Below, piece after piece: positions 13,423 through 21,775 of a stretch of 36,377 nt of DNA (positions within the stretch are counted from its first letter, which is position 1; each line of letters starts with the position of its first letter). Below the pieces are notes generated by a model. The model was not told the origin of the DNA and made no database searches. It saw only the letters and a program-made list of their open reading frames with translations. Origin of the DNA: a virus; the IMG/VR virus record IMGVR_UViG_3300018428_000078, positions 1-36,377 of that record, one strand, 5' to 3'. The translations under genes and the position numbers were made by a program.

Positions 13423-14098
13423 ACGGAAGACTGCCTCCCAAATTGCAAGGACATTAGATGTCCTTTTAGAAACGCTGGAAGAGCTTGAAGAAAACGAGCA
13501 AATTGAAGAAATTGAGCTTGTTCGCGAAATATTACATCGGGCACATCCAATCAATCAGCCAATTGATCGAGTCAAATGGGTAAACATAGATGAAGTAGAG
13601 GCAAATGATTATAATCCCAATAGCGTAGCATCTAAAGAAATGCAATTGTTGTACACTTCGATATTACATGATGGATATACTCAGCCTGTAGTAACTATTA
13701 GAGATCAAGATCGAGGCAAATATGTAATAATTGACGGATTCCACAGATATTTTACTGCGAAAAGCAATCCCGATATATTAGAAAGAAACAAGGGGAAATT
13801 ACCAATAGTTGTATTAGAAAAAGATATAAATGACAGAATGGCAAGTACGGTAAGGCACAACAGAGCTAGAGGATCTCATTCTGTAAACGGAATGTCTAAC
13901 ATGGTGTTTAAAATGTTAGATAATGGATGGAGTGATGACCGCATTTGCAATCATTTAGGCATGGATCCCGAAGAGCTTGTCAGACTGAAGCATATAACGG
14001 GATTTAGTAAACTATTTGAAAACGCAGAATATGCAAAAGCTTGGGTATCAAGAAACCAAATCAAATTAGCAAAAGAATACGACAGAAAGCCAGAATGA
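13415..14098 (+). CDS. IbrB-like ParB-domain protein
   Basis: This 227-residue protein starts with a charged helix (residues 1-40). A ParB-like core follows: WVNIDEVEANDYNPNSV, YTQPVVTIRD, then YVIIDGFHRYFTA (DGFHR replaces GHGR), and RHNRARGSHSV, hallmarks of IbrB-type proteins. IbrA and IbrB were first described in E. coli as paired regulators and occur together in many phages. Here they are 73 bases apart, with a tiny membrane peptide between. The C-terminal part (LGMDPEELVRLKHITG) looks like an HTH that could read DNA. The stop overlaps the next start (ATGA). Confidence 0.7.
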   Translation: MTKRKTASQIARTLDVLLETLEELEENEQIEEIELVREILHRAHPINQPIDRVKWVNIDEVEANDYNPNSVASKEMQLLYTSILHDGYTQPVVTIRDQDRGKYVIIDGFHRYFTAKSNPDILERNKGKLPIVVLEKDINDRMASTVRHNRARGSHSVNGMSNMVFKMLDNGWSDDRICNHLGMDPEELVRLKHITGFSKLFENAEYAKAWVSRNQIKLAKEYDRKPE

Positions 14099-14547
14099 CG
14101 GCAAAAAAGAAATCGTTTATCAGTAGAGCATATCCCGTAGGAGATTGGGGTGCTAATAAATTCGAGGACGATTTTTATTTTGACGAAGACACTGAGGAAT
14201 GGCAGGAGGAACGAGAGAAGGCATTGGCATTGTTGTCGCAAATGCTTTCGCAAATACTTGCTTGGTTGTGCGAGGGATCAATGGATCATGAAACATACAA
14301 AGAGCGAGTTTTCCGTAAGACAATTGCGTTTATTTGGTGTATGCGACCAGATTTATTAGGTAATCAGAGTTTGCGTAATCTAGCAAAGCGGGGGGGAGTA
14401 AAATTGAGCCATGCTTCAATCAGCAAGAATGTAGCAATGTTTACTAATGCTTTTGGCAGATTCCATAACGGCACTAAAAGTGACGAGGCAAAACAGAAAT
14501 ATAGCGAAATAACAAAGCGGTATCACCAAAAGCAAAAAGGATTATGA
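14095..14547 (+). CDS. Unknown helical protein (150 aa)
   Basis: I chose ATG 14095, overlapping the IbrB-like stop, over a start inside that gene. The protein has an acidic patch (FEDDFYFDEDTEEWQEERE), a helical centre and a C-terminal part that might be an HTH (LRNLAKRGGVKLSHASISKNVAMFTNAFG). The last section is basic. It may be a DNA-binding partner of the terminase or a regulator. I do not recognise the family. Confidence 0.55.
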   Translation: MTAKKKSFISRAYPVGDWGANKFEDDFYFDEDTEEWQEEREKALALLSQMLSQILAWLCEGSMDHETYKERVFRKTIAFIWCMRPDLLGNQSLRNLAKRGGVKLSHASISKNVAMFTNAFGRFHNGTKSDEAKQKYSEITKRYHQKQKGL

Positions 14548-14918
14548 TTGCAGATATTAACAATAGTGGGTGGGCTAAAGACTTAGAAGCTGATGTAGCC
14601 CTTAATTTAGCAAAGCATTACGACGAACCAAATGAAAGTGAAAGCTTTTCGTCCTTATGTGCTAAGCAATCAGAAAAAGATGCTAAAGCCTTGCCACAAG
14701 AAAGCGAGGAGGAGGCTATGTTGCACATAGCAAAATACATTATTGATCTATTAGAAGGCGAAGCAATTGACAAGGCTGATGAACTCAATGGAATGACTAA
14801 GGAGTATGTCATTTATTTGTTAACTATTCAACTATCAGTAATAGCGAGATATAAATTAAAGGAATCTTTTACTATTGAACCCTGCAGGGAAGAGCGGAGC
14901 GCACCGAGAGTTCTTTAG
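14544..14918 (+). CDS. Unknown acidic helical protein (124 aa)
   Basis: The ATG overlaps the preceding stop. The protein is acidic and helical (LEADVALNLAKHYDEPNES, EEEAMLHIAKYIIDLLEGEAI, YVIYLLTIQLSVIARYKL). No motif is known. The last 15 residues (PCREERSAPRVL) are unlike the rest and come from GC-rich DNA that continues beyond the stop, possibly a site with another function. Confidence 0.5.
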   Translation: MIADINNSGWAKDLEADVALNLAKHYDEPNESESFSSLCAKQSEKDAKALPQESEEEAMLHIAKYIIDLLEGEAIDKADELNGMTKEYVIYLLTIQLSVIARYKLKESFTIEPCREERSAPRVL

Positions 14919-15006
14919 CGACCGAAAAAAATTTTCAATGTCCCATGAAAGATCTATCCAACGCCCGCGCGCGTAGAGCGGGGCATGACGAGACAAAAAA
15001 TCTATT
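14880..15006 (+). other. GC-rich stretch before the small terminase gene (possible packaging site)
   Basis: Between the end of the preceding gene and the terminase ATG lies AT-poor sequence containing GGAAGAGCGGAGCGC, CCCGCGCGCG and GAGCGGGGC, unusual for this AT-rich genome. In lambda, cos lies just before nu1. No single perfect inverted repeat is evident. I suggest it as a cos/pac candidate only. Confidence 0.3.
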
Positions 15007-15609
15007 ATGACAGAAAATAATTTTACAGATGCACAATTAGATGCGATTCGGAAAAAAGAAAAAGCAAACATTATCAAGCGGTTAGAGCAGGGGCACACCT
15101 TGACAGATTCGCAGAGATTAATTTTATACGGAAAAGAAACAGATAACAGATATGCAAAAAATCAAACAGAGCTTGCGGAATATTTGGGAGTTGATCGCAA
15201 AACTATTCAGCGTTGGAGGAAGGAAAATAATTTTCCTGTCGCTATGGCTGACGGCAGATGGGATGTGGTTGCTGTTAGGAATTGGAGAGAAAATACAAGA
15301 AATAGTTCAGATATTTCTGAAGAAGATATGTCCAAGGCGGAAGGAGAAGCACGCAGAGTGTGGTTGCAAGTTGAGAAATTGGAACACGAGATCGAAGTGT
15401 CTAAAGGGAATTATATTACGGTCGATCAAGCGAAATCCGAAATCAGCCGAATGTGTTCAATCGCAAGAGGAATCTTGTTGGCGATCCCCGATACTATAGC
15501 TCCGTTAATAATTGGATTGTCAGCTATAGAAGCACAAGAAAAATTACGCAAGGAAATCGATCATGCACTTAGGCAAATCTCGTCTGAAAAAATGGATTTA
15601 CGCGAGTGA
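15007..15609 (+). CDS. Terminase small subunit (Nu1-like)
   Basis: This 200-residue protein has a helix-turn-helix at 53-72 (TELAEYLGVDRKTIQRWRKE) followed by NNFPV, as in Nu1-type small terminases, which bind cos DNA. The remainder is helical, with the usual order of a long central helix (EARRVWLQVEKLEHEIEVSKG) and a C-terminal region (ARGILLAIPDTIAPLIIGLSA) that binds the large subunit. It is the first of the head genes, and GpA-type large terminase is downstream, although three small genes lie between, unlike in lambda. Confidence 0.75.
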   Translation: MTENNFTDAQLDAIRKKEKANIIKRLEQGHTLTDSQRLILYGKETDNRYAKNQTELAEYLGVDRKTIQRWRKENNFPVAMADGRWDVVAVRNWRENTRNSSDISEEDMSKAEGEARRVWLQVEKLEHEIEVSKGNYITVDQAKSEISRMCSIARGILLAIPDTIAPLIIGLSAIEAQEKLRKEIDHALRQISSEKMDLRE

Positions 15610-16312
15610 TTTGCATGGTGACATGCAACGCACTGATGTAGTCGAGGAATTGTTAAAGTTCTGCGATTTATTCAAGCCCGACATTAAAATATTCGGCGGG
15701 GACTTATTTGATTTCCGTGCAATAAGAAGAGGAGCGTCTGCAACAGAGCGTGCAGATAGTATGGCATTAGATGTAGAGCTAGGTTTACAATTCTTAAAAG
15801 ATTTTAAACCTCAAGTATTTCTTCGAGGCAATCATGACGAAAGATTATGGGATACTGCAAAATATGCAGGAGACGGACTAGTTAGAGATCACGCACAAGA
15901 GGGAGTGCGTATGATTGAGAACAAATGCAAGATCCAGAAAATAAAGCTACTTCCTTATAGCGTAGAAAAGGGAGTTTATAAATTAGGGAAGCTTTGTTTT
16001 ATACACGGATTTCATGCAGGCGTTTTTGCTACTAAAAGGCACGCTGAAGTTTTTGCCGATCAAGGTGGTGCCGTAATACATGGGCACACGCATTCTATAC
16101 AACAACAAAGCATTGCACGATTAGGGGGAGCAGGCGGTTATGGGGTTGGATGCCTTTGCAGATTAGATATGGAATACAACAGGCATTTTACAGGAAGATT
16201 AATGCATGAGCATGGATGGGCGTATGGGTTCTGTAATAAGGATGATTACCAAGTTTATCAAGCTCGCAAAATGGGGGACAAGTGGCATTACGCCATAAAA
16301 TTTAATGAATGA
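15563..16312 (+). CDS. Calcineurin-like metallophosphoesterase
   Basis: All the motifs of the family are present: SDLHGD (15-20), GGDLFD (45-50), RGNHDE (88-93), HG at 148-149 and GHTH (174-177), the di-metal ligands. The protein has 249 residues, typical for a soluble phosphodiesterase or protein phosphatase. It overlaps the small terminase by 47 bases and precedes a winged-helix-like gene. Its substrate (nucleic acid ends, nucleotides or protein phosphate) cannot be told. Placing a phosphoesterase between small and large terminase is unusual. Confidence 0.85.
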   Translation: MHLGKSRLKKWIYASDLHGDMQRTDVVEELLKFCDLFKPDIKIFGGDLFDFRAIRRGASATERADSMALDVELGLQFLKDFKPQVFLRGNHDERLWDTAKYAGDGLVRDHAQEGVRMIENKCKIQKIKLLPYSVEKGVYKLGKLCFIHGFHAGVFATKRHAEVFADQGGAVIHGHTHSIQQQSIARLGGAGGYGVGCLCRLDMEYNRHFTGRLMHEHGWAYGFCNKDDYQVYQARKMGDKWHYAIKFNE

Positions 16313-16574
16313 TTGGATAAGAAAACTAGAAAACATAAGTTTTAATAATTCGATAGAGCCAATAGAAAAAGGTTGGCACACTATGGTTGAACTGCGTTCC
16401 GTTTTAGGGACTGGGGACAATAAAACTAGGAGGATTGTTAGGCAGGCACTAAAAGATAATAAGGGTAAAATATTTATAGGCAGGCAAAAAAACACTTGCG
16501 GTAATTTATCAAAACAAGTTTGGTACAAGCTCGATGCCGAAATCTTACAGCAAGTCCGCAATAGCAATAGATGA
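16305..16574 (+). CDS. Winged-helix-like small protein (89 aa)
   Basis: The ATG overlaps the phosphoesterase stop. Residues 22-60 (EKGWHTMVELRSVLGTGDNKTRRIVRQALKDNKGKI) have the helix-turn-helix layout, with a strand pair after it (IFIGRQKNTCG..VWYKLD). A DNA-binding role in packaging or late regulation is possible. No family is recognised. Confidence 0.55.
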   Translation: MNDWIRKLENISFNNSIEPIEKGWHTMVELRSVLGTGDNKTRRIVRQALKDNKGKIFIGRQKNTCGNLSKQVWYKLDAEILQQVRNSNR

Positions 16575-16791
16575 AGGGCACGCTCGTTTTTGGAGGAAGA
16601 GAGGCATAGAACCCCATGAAGTTCCTGTAAGCACATATTGTGTAGGATCCTTCTTCCTGTTAGATCCGAACAAGAACATATACAAATACAATGGAACAGT
16701 TAAGGTCCGCATTCCAAATGGCGATGACTCCGCCAGATCGATCAACTCCGTGGGAATGGTGCGAGAAAAATGTAAAAGTAGACCCAACTAG
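16534..16791 (+). CDS. Unknown small protein (85 aa), overlapping both neighbours
   Basis: This frame overlaps the winged-helix gene by 41 bases and the large terminase by 101. The core (EGHARFWRKRGIEPHEVPVS, YCVGSFFLLDPNKNIYKYNG) reads like real protein, with strands and a hydrophobic pattern. There is no SD, and the last 30 residues, inside the terminase, look less like native sequence. It may end earlier by frameshift, or the terminase may start later than annotated. Confidence 0.4.
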   Translation: MPKSYSKSAIAIDEGHARFWRKRGIEPHEVPVSTYCVGSFFLLDPNKNIYKYNGTVKVRIPNGDDSARSINSVGMVREKCKSRPN

Positions 16792-18469
16792 CCCGTTTCA
16801 AGGTTTGTGGAAATCGGATGTTAGCCCTTGGGTGCGTCCAATCATGGAGGAATTTGCGAATCCCCGTTGTAGCCAATTGACAATTATGTGTTCAGCACAA
16901 TCCTCCAAAACGCAAACACTTATATGCTTGCTTGCATGGGCATTGTCGCAGGAGCCTGCACCCGCTATGTGGGTGACATCTAATGGAGGTGAAGCGGGTT
17001 ATTTCATGAAAACTCGCATGACTCCAACTATTCTTTCGTGTGCCCCATTAGCAAGGCAATTGCTTACTACGCAGTACGCATTAACTACTAGCGAGGCAAA
17101 TTTTAACAACGCATCACTATATGTAACGGGAGCGGTAAGTAAATCGTCGTTGCAATCTAAACCTGTACGCTGGCTTTTCCTTGATGAAGTTAGGAACTAT
17201 CCCGACGGAGCTTTAGAGATGGTGCAAAAAAGAACAAGAGCGTATTGGAACTCGAAACAAACTATCGTAAGCACGCCCGACATGGAAAACGATGGAATCC
17301 ATCGAAGTTTCCTAGATGGTAACCAACAAACATATCATTACCAATGCCCAAATTGCGAAGAATACAATCCATTACAATGGGGCAATGTAAAATGGGCAGA
17401 TGATTGCAAAGTAGACGGCAAGTATGATTTCGACAAGCTTGCAGATACAATAAGATTAGTTTGTCCTATTTGCGAACATGAGGTCGCTGACGAGCCTAAA
17501 GCTCGAAACGCCATAGCAAACAATGGAAAGTTCATTGCGTTGAATCCAACGGCTCCAGAGTCAAGATCTAGTTATTATTGGAATGCACTTCTACCTCCAT
17601 GGGTAAAATGGCGAGATTTAGTTGAGGAGTTTTTAAGTGCAACAACCGCAATGAAAAACGGGGATCCGCAACCGCTCAAAGATTTCATTAACGAATCAGC
17701 GGGCGAGCCTTGGAAAGAAAGTATGACTGCAATAGATGATGACACAATCGATCATAGACGAGAAGATTATACACTCGGCACAGAGTGGGATGACGAATAT
17801 TGCCGATTTATGGCAGTAGATGTTCAAGGAGGCGGAGGGTTGCATTACTGGTACACAATACGAGCCTTTGCCCGCGAGGGTGCTCATTCGCGACTTATAG
17901 CTTACGGCAAGGCATTCTCTGAAATAGAATTATTAGAAATAGCCAAAACAAACAAAGTAAGCCCATTAAGATGCGTAATTGATAGCGGATGGAACACTGC
18001 TACAGTTATTAGATTCTGCCAAAGGCATGGATGGAAGCCTTTTCGAGGAGATGGAGCAAAACATTATAGTGCGAGAGATAAAACAACAGGAAAAACAATA
18101 AAACAAATATGGACTGAAACATGGGCGGATCCCGAAATGGGCACAAAAGCTCAAGGTTTGAAAAAGAGAGTTAAGCGTTATATTTGGTCAAACGACGCGA
18201 CTAAAAATATATTAGCCGAATTAATGGGTGGAACAATTGGGAGGTGGACGATCCCGAAAAATACTGGGCAGGACTACATTCAACAATTAACTAGCGAAAT
18301 ACGAGAAGAGAAAAAAGAGGCAAATGGGAGAATCTCATACGCATGGAAACAAATACGCAGAGATAACCATTTGCGTGATTGCGAACTTATGATCCTAGTT
18401 GCGAGCATAGCGACTAAGCAACTAGGATATGATCGCGAACCTCTTGACAATGAATCTTTATTAGTATGA
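16691..18469 (+). CDS. Terminase large subunit (lambda GpA family)
   Basis: This 592-residue protein is the packaging motor of the GpA type. The ATPase has a deviant Walker A (CSAQSSKTQT, 67-76) and Walker B WLFLDEV (161-167). CPNC (219-222) and CPIC (258-261) form the zinc-ribbon insertion typical of GpA. The nuclease begins near 374 with FMAVDVQGGGG, where D377 should bind metal. GpA relatives pair with a Nu1-type small subunit, which is upstream. The ATG has no SD, and a second ATG ten codons on is possible. It overlaps the next gene (ATGA). Confidence 0.9.
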   Translation: MEQLRSAFQMAMTPPDRSTPWEWCEKNVKVDPTSPFQGLWKSDVSPWVRPIMEEFANPRCSQLTIMCSAQSSKTQTLICLLAWALSQEPAPAMWVTSNGGEAGYFMKTRMTPTILSCAPLARQLLTTQYALTTSEANFNNASLYVTGAVSKSSLQSKPVRWLFLDEVRNYPDGALEMVQKRTRAYWNSKQTIVSTPDMENDGIHRSFLDGNQQTYHYQCPNCEEYNPLQWGNVKWADDCKVDGKYDFDKLADTIRLVCPICEHEVADEPKARNAIANNGKFIALNPTAPESRSSYYWNALLPPWVKWRDLVEEFLSATTAMKNGDPQPLKDFINESAGEPWKESMTAIDDDTIDHRREDYTLGTEWDDEYCRFMAVDVQGGGGLHYWYTIRAFAREGAHSRLIAYGKAFSEIELLEIAKTNKVSPLRCVIDSGWNTATVIRFCQRHGWKPFRGDGAKHYSARDKTTGKTIKQIWTETWADPEMGTKAQGLKKRVKRYIWSNDATKNILAELMGGTIGRWTIPKNTGQDYIQQLTSEIREEKKEANGRISYAWKQIRRDNHLRDCELMILVASIATKQLGYDREPLDNESLLV

Positions 18470-19440
18470 GTACGATTATTGAACCTGCTACAAAAGCGTC
18501 ATTATTGCACGACGGCATAACATATTCTGCACAAGTAGCGGGATCGGAGGGCAATTTGATTACTATAGGATTTTCGTCCGAAAAACCAGAGCAGGGATTG
18601 GATTTGAGTTTGGTGGGTCAAGCAATTACTATAAATTATTATATTGCTGACTCTGCAGTAATTCCTGCAACTAATCATTCGGGAATTTTACAAGGAATTA
18701 CTTTTACTTATGGAACTGCGGGAAATGTTGTCGAACCAATTGTAATTATTGAACAAGAGCAATCCGCCGATACAATTATTATCGAAAGCGATTATGATGA
18801 CGAAGGCGTGACGCGAACAAGATTCAGAATACAATTGTTTTATCAAGCGACCGCGTACACCCAACAAGAAATCAAAGACATATACGACGCAAGCACGGGC
18901 ATTGATGGGGCGTTTACTCTAAGCTTGTCTGACGCAAGTGCTAATTTAGACGGAGCAGGGCAAGTTTATTTGTCGGGCGGTGCAGACGAACAACCGATTG
19001 ACGCAATAACATTATCAAGTTACACGCACCACGATATTACGAGTGCGTACCACGATTCTAGCGATGACATAAAAGCTTTGGTAGACATTAAGGCACCACA
19101 CGGCAACCAAGCTTTGACCACAGAAATACAAGCTAATTTAAGTGGCGGGAAAGATGAAACAGAGCCTGTTCTTGCACGGGGATTATATGCAGGAGCCAGC
19201 GAATCAGAACTTCTTGATTTGCGCACGCAGTTAAGAAAATCCCTAACAGATATTACATCGGGCAAACAAGTAATTAGCGTTGCGATTGCAGGCAAGCAAG
19301 TAACAAAGAAATTACCCGAGTATTCCGAGATCAAACAAGAACTTGCAGGAGTTAATACTGCATTGTTGCAAATTAACCCACAAAAATATGGCAAGCCAAG
19401 AAGACGATTCTTAATGGATCACAGGAGGCGTAGCACATGA
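18466..19440 (+). CDS. gpW-like head-tail connector with large N-terminal beta domain
   Basis: The last 80 residues (ESELLDLRTQLRKSLTDITSG..VISVAIAGKQVTKKLPEYSEIKQELAGVNTAL) match the pattern of lambda gpW: a helix, a beta hairpin and a helix. gpW alone has only 68 residues, while this protein has 324. Residues 1-235 are beta-rich with many T, S, G and I residues, no known domain and no signal. The gene lies between large terminase and portal, as W does in lambda. The C terminus is very basic (RRRFLMDHRRR). The W identity is by pattern and position. Confidence 0.55.
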   Translation: MSTIIEPATKASLLHDGITYSAQVAGSEGNLITIGFSSEKPEQGLDLSLVGQAITINYYIADSAVIPATNHSGILQGITFTYGTAGNVVEPIVIIEQEQSADTIIIESDYDDEGVTRTRFRIQLFYQATAYTQQEIKDIYDASTGIDGAFTLSLSDASANLDGAGQVYLSGGADEQPIDAITLSSYTHHDITSAYHDSSDDIKALVDIKAPHGNQALTTEIQANLSGGKDETEPVLARGLYAGASESELLDLRTQLRKSLTDITSGKQVISVAIAGKQVTKKLPEYSEIKQELAGVNTALLQINPQKYGKPRRRFLMDHRRRST

Positions 19441-20936
19441 TCAAATTTTTAAGAAAAAAACAATCTGCCAAAAAGCAGGGATTAACCGCTCGTAACGAAG
19501 CCCGTGCAAGAGGGGGGTATACATTTATCGACGGCTTAGGTAGAGGAGATCCTAACAGGCAGGCAATTCCGTATTATTTCCGACAAAAGGATCCTATACC
19601 GAAATGGGAGCGAGTAGAACTTATAGAAATGGGGAGGTATTTGTATTCCAACGACGGCATAGTCAAGGGTGCAATTGACGATTTGGCTCGTTATTCTTTC
19701 CCGCTTATACCGCAAGCGATAACAAGCAATCCCGAATGGAATTTTTTAGCAGAAGGTTATTTCTCAGAGTGGGCAATGAATGCCGACTTAAAAGGGCGAA
19801 TGCATTTTTACGATTTGCAAAGATTGGCGTCGATTTGCTTAGATCGAGACGGCGATGTTGGAATATTGCATGTAGACACTGACGAGGGAATAAGATTGCA
19901 AATCATTGAGGCTGATTTGATACAAGACCAACCCAAAAATACAGGTAAATACGATCAAGGAGTAGCTTATGACGCTCAAGGCAGGGCAGTTGCATATAGC
20001 GTTTTAGAAGATAATGACAGGCAGGACGAATATCGAATCATACCAGCTAGTCAAATGTGTTTATTGTTTGATCCCGAACGAGCGGACCAACAACGAGGAA
20101 TTTCATCGATAGCACATGCAGTAGCACATATAAGAGACAAAAAAGAAATTCTGTCTTATGAAAAAATGGGCGTTAAAAACTTGAGTTCATTTAGTGCAGT
20201 TTTGCAAAGCGAGTATGACGAGCCAGATGAAGATGCGTTTGGTTTGGCAGAAATCGACGGAGTTGATGGTAAAGGAAATCCGACCGAAGTAACAGTTTCA
20301 CAAATGCAATCGGGGGAAATACCGATTTTGCGGAAAGGGGAAACTTTAACTGCATTTCAAGGCAATCGTCCGAGTCCTACTTTTCAAGGGTTTTTGGAAT
20401 TTTTAGTGCGGGAATTTGCAGTTGGATTAGGTATGCCTTACGAATTTATATGGAATCCACAATCGTTAACGGGTCCAAGCCAGCGTTTTGTAATGGGCAA
20501 AGCACAAAGAAAATTCGAGGAAAGGCAAAGATTGTTTACCAAAGTTGTAAACAAAACATGGATGCAAGTCATAGCAGAAGGGATCGACTCGGGTGCATTG
20601 CCTGCTCAAGAAGGATGGCAGAAGTGTCGAATACAACCACCCGCAAGGCTTACTATAGATATAGGTAGAGAAAGCAGGGAGGAGCGAGAAGATGTAACTG
20701 CGGGATTAATGTCGTTGTCCAACCATTACGGACAACGAGGTTTAGATTGGCAGACAGAAATAGATCAACAAACAAAAGAGTTTAGTTATATCATGGAAAA
20801 ATCAAAAGAGCTTGCGGATAAGTACGACATACCTGTAGATGTTGCATTGAATAGATTAGGCGGGAAAGTAGCAGGTAGCCAAGAACCCATGATCGACACA
20901 GAGCAAGAAGACGCAAATAACAAAGGATCCAAATAA
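19437..20936 (+). CDS. Portal protein (lambda GpB family)
   Basis: This 499-residue protein fits the lambda-type portal: it follows terminase/W, overlaps the previous stop (ATGA), and precedes the S49 protease. The central clip region (RGISSIAHAVAHIRDKKEILSYEKMG), followed by VREFAVGLGMPYEFIWNPQSLTG and RFVMGKAQRKFEERQRL, is typical of GpB. The C-terminal acidic tail follows the barrel. The portal forms the dodecameric ring through which DNA enters and leaves. Confidence 0.85.
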   Translation: MIKFLRKKQSAKKQGLTARNEARARGGYTFIDGLGRGDPNRQAIPYYFRQKDPIPKWERVELIEMGRYLYSNDGIVKGAIDDLARYSFPLIPQAITSNPEWNFLAEGYFSEWAMNADLKGRMHFYDLQRLASICLDRDGDVGILHVDTDEGIRLQIIEADLIQDQPKNTGKYDQGVAYDAQGRAVAYSVLEDNDRQDEYRIIPASQMCLLFDPERADQQRGISSIAHAVAHIRDKKEILSYEKMGVKNLSSFSAVLQSEYDEPDEDAFGLAEIDGVDGKGNPTEVTVSQMQSGEIPILRKGETLTAFQGNRPSPTFQGFLEFLVREFAVGLGMPYEFIWNPQSLTGPSQRFVMGKAQRKFEERQRLFTKVVNKTWMQVIAEGIDSGALPAQEGWQKCRIQPPARLTIDIGRESREEREDVTAGLMSLSNHYGQRGLDWQTEIDQQTKEFSYIMEKSKELADKYDIPVDVALNRLGGKVAGSQEPMIDTEQEDANNKGSK

Positions 20937-20939
20937 CAA

Positions 20940-21752
20940 ATGAGCAAATACAAAGCTTTGCAGAGATTAAATCAGCCATGGTTGCTAGAAGGCAGTCATT
21001 TTTACGCATTGCGTGACACTATCGCAGAATGGGATGAAGATATTACTGCGGATAATGCCCAAGAAGACAATTATGTGGAATCTAACGGAATTGCATTGTT
21101 AAGCTTGCGTGGCACAATGATGAAAAACCCAAGCATTGTAGAAAAAGTTCTTTTAGGTGCTACATGTACGCAGGCTTTTGCTACAAATTGCGAAGAAATA
21201 AGAAAAAACAATAGTATACAAGGAGTGCTATTAGATGTTGATAGCGGAGGCGGAAGCGTGCAAGGAGTTATTGAAGCGAGTCAAGCCTTGCGGGAAGTTC
21301 ATAAAACAAAACCTGTAGTTGCGTACACTGATGGATTGATGGCTTCTGCAAGTTATTGGGTAAGTAGTCAAGCTACTGCAATTGTTGGATCTCCGAGTTC
21401 AAGAATAGGTTCCATAGGTGTTTATATGCCTGTCGCAGATTATAGCGAGCAATACGCTAAAGAAGGAATTAATGTAGAAGTTATTTCTAACAAAGACGGG
21501 ATCCACAAAGGAGCAGGGCTAGAAGGCACAAGCTTGTCAGATGCACAAAAAAAACAAATACAAGCTGAAGTGGAAGAGCTTTATGGAGAATTTAAGAAGG
21601 CCGTGCTTGCAGTCAGAAAAATTCCCGAAGACGCTATGAAAGGGCAGGCGTTTATGGGGAAATCAGCCAAAGAACAAAATTTGATAGATGCCGTCGGCAG
21701 TTTCGATGATGCAATATTTTTATTGGCAAATGAAATAAAAAACAGGGCGTAG
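20940..21752 (+). CDS. Head maturation protease (S49/SppA-like, GpC-type)
   Basis: Residues 92-200 hold the S49 core: SIQGVLLDVDSGGGSVQGV, then VAYTDGLMASASYWVSSQA, where S136 matches the catalytic serine, and RIGSIGVYMP. A lysine in GIHKGAG (K190) is the likely dyad partner. At 270 residues it matches the protease half of lambda GpC. The scaffold-like gene is next, as C and Nu3 lie together in lambda. It should cleave scaffold and capsid-assembly proteins in the prohead. Confidence 0.9.
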   Translation: MSKYKALQRLNQPWLLEGSHFYALRDTIAEWDEDITADNAQEDNYVESNGIALLSLRGTMMKNPSIVEKVLLGATCTQAFATNCEEIRKNNSIQGVLLDVDSGGGSVQGVIEASQALREVHKTKPVVAYTDGLMASASYWVSSQATAIVGSPSSRIGSIGVYMPVADYSEQYAKEGINVEVISNKDGIHKGAGLEGTSLSDAQKKQIQAEVEELYGEFKKAVLAVRKIPEDAMKGQAFMGKSAKEQNLIDAVGSFDDAIFLLANEIKNRA

Positions 21753-21775
21753 TGTTGACACGGAATCTTAAATAT

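Noticed and set aside
12963-15499. Extra plus-strand frames inside the IbrA-like gene, the 14095 gene and the small terminase gene
   Set aside because: They lie fully within recognised or better-supported genes, have no SD and give Lys/Ile-rich sequence with no domain.
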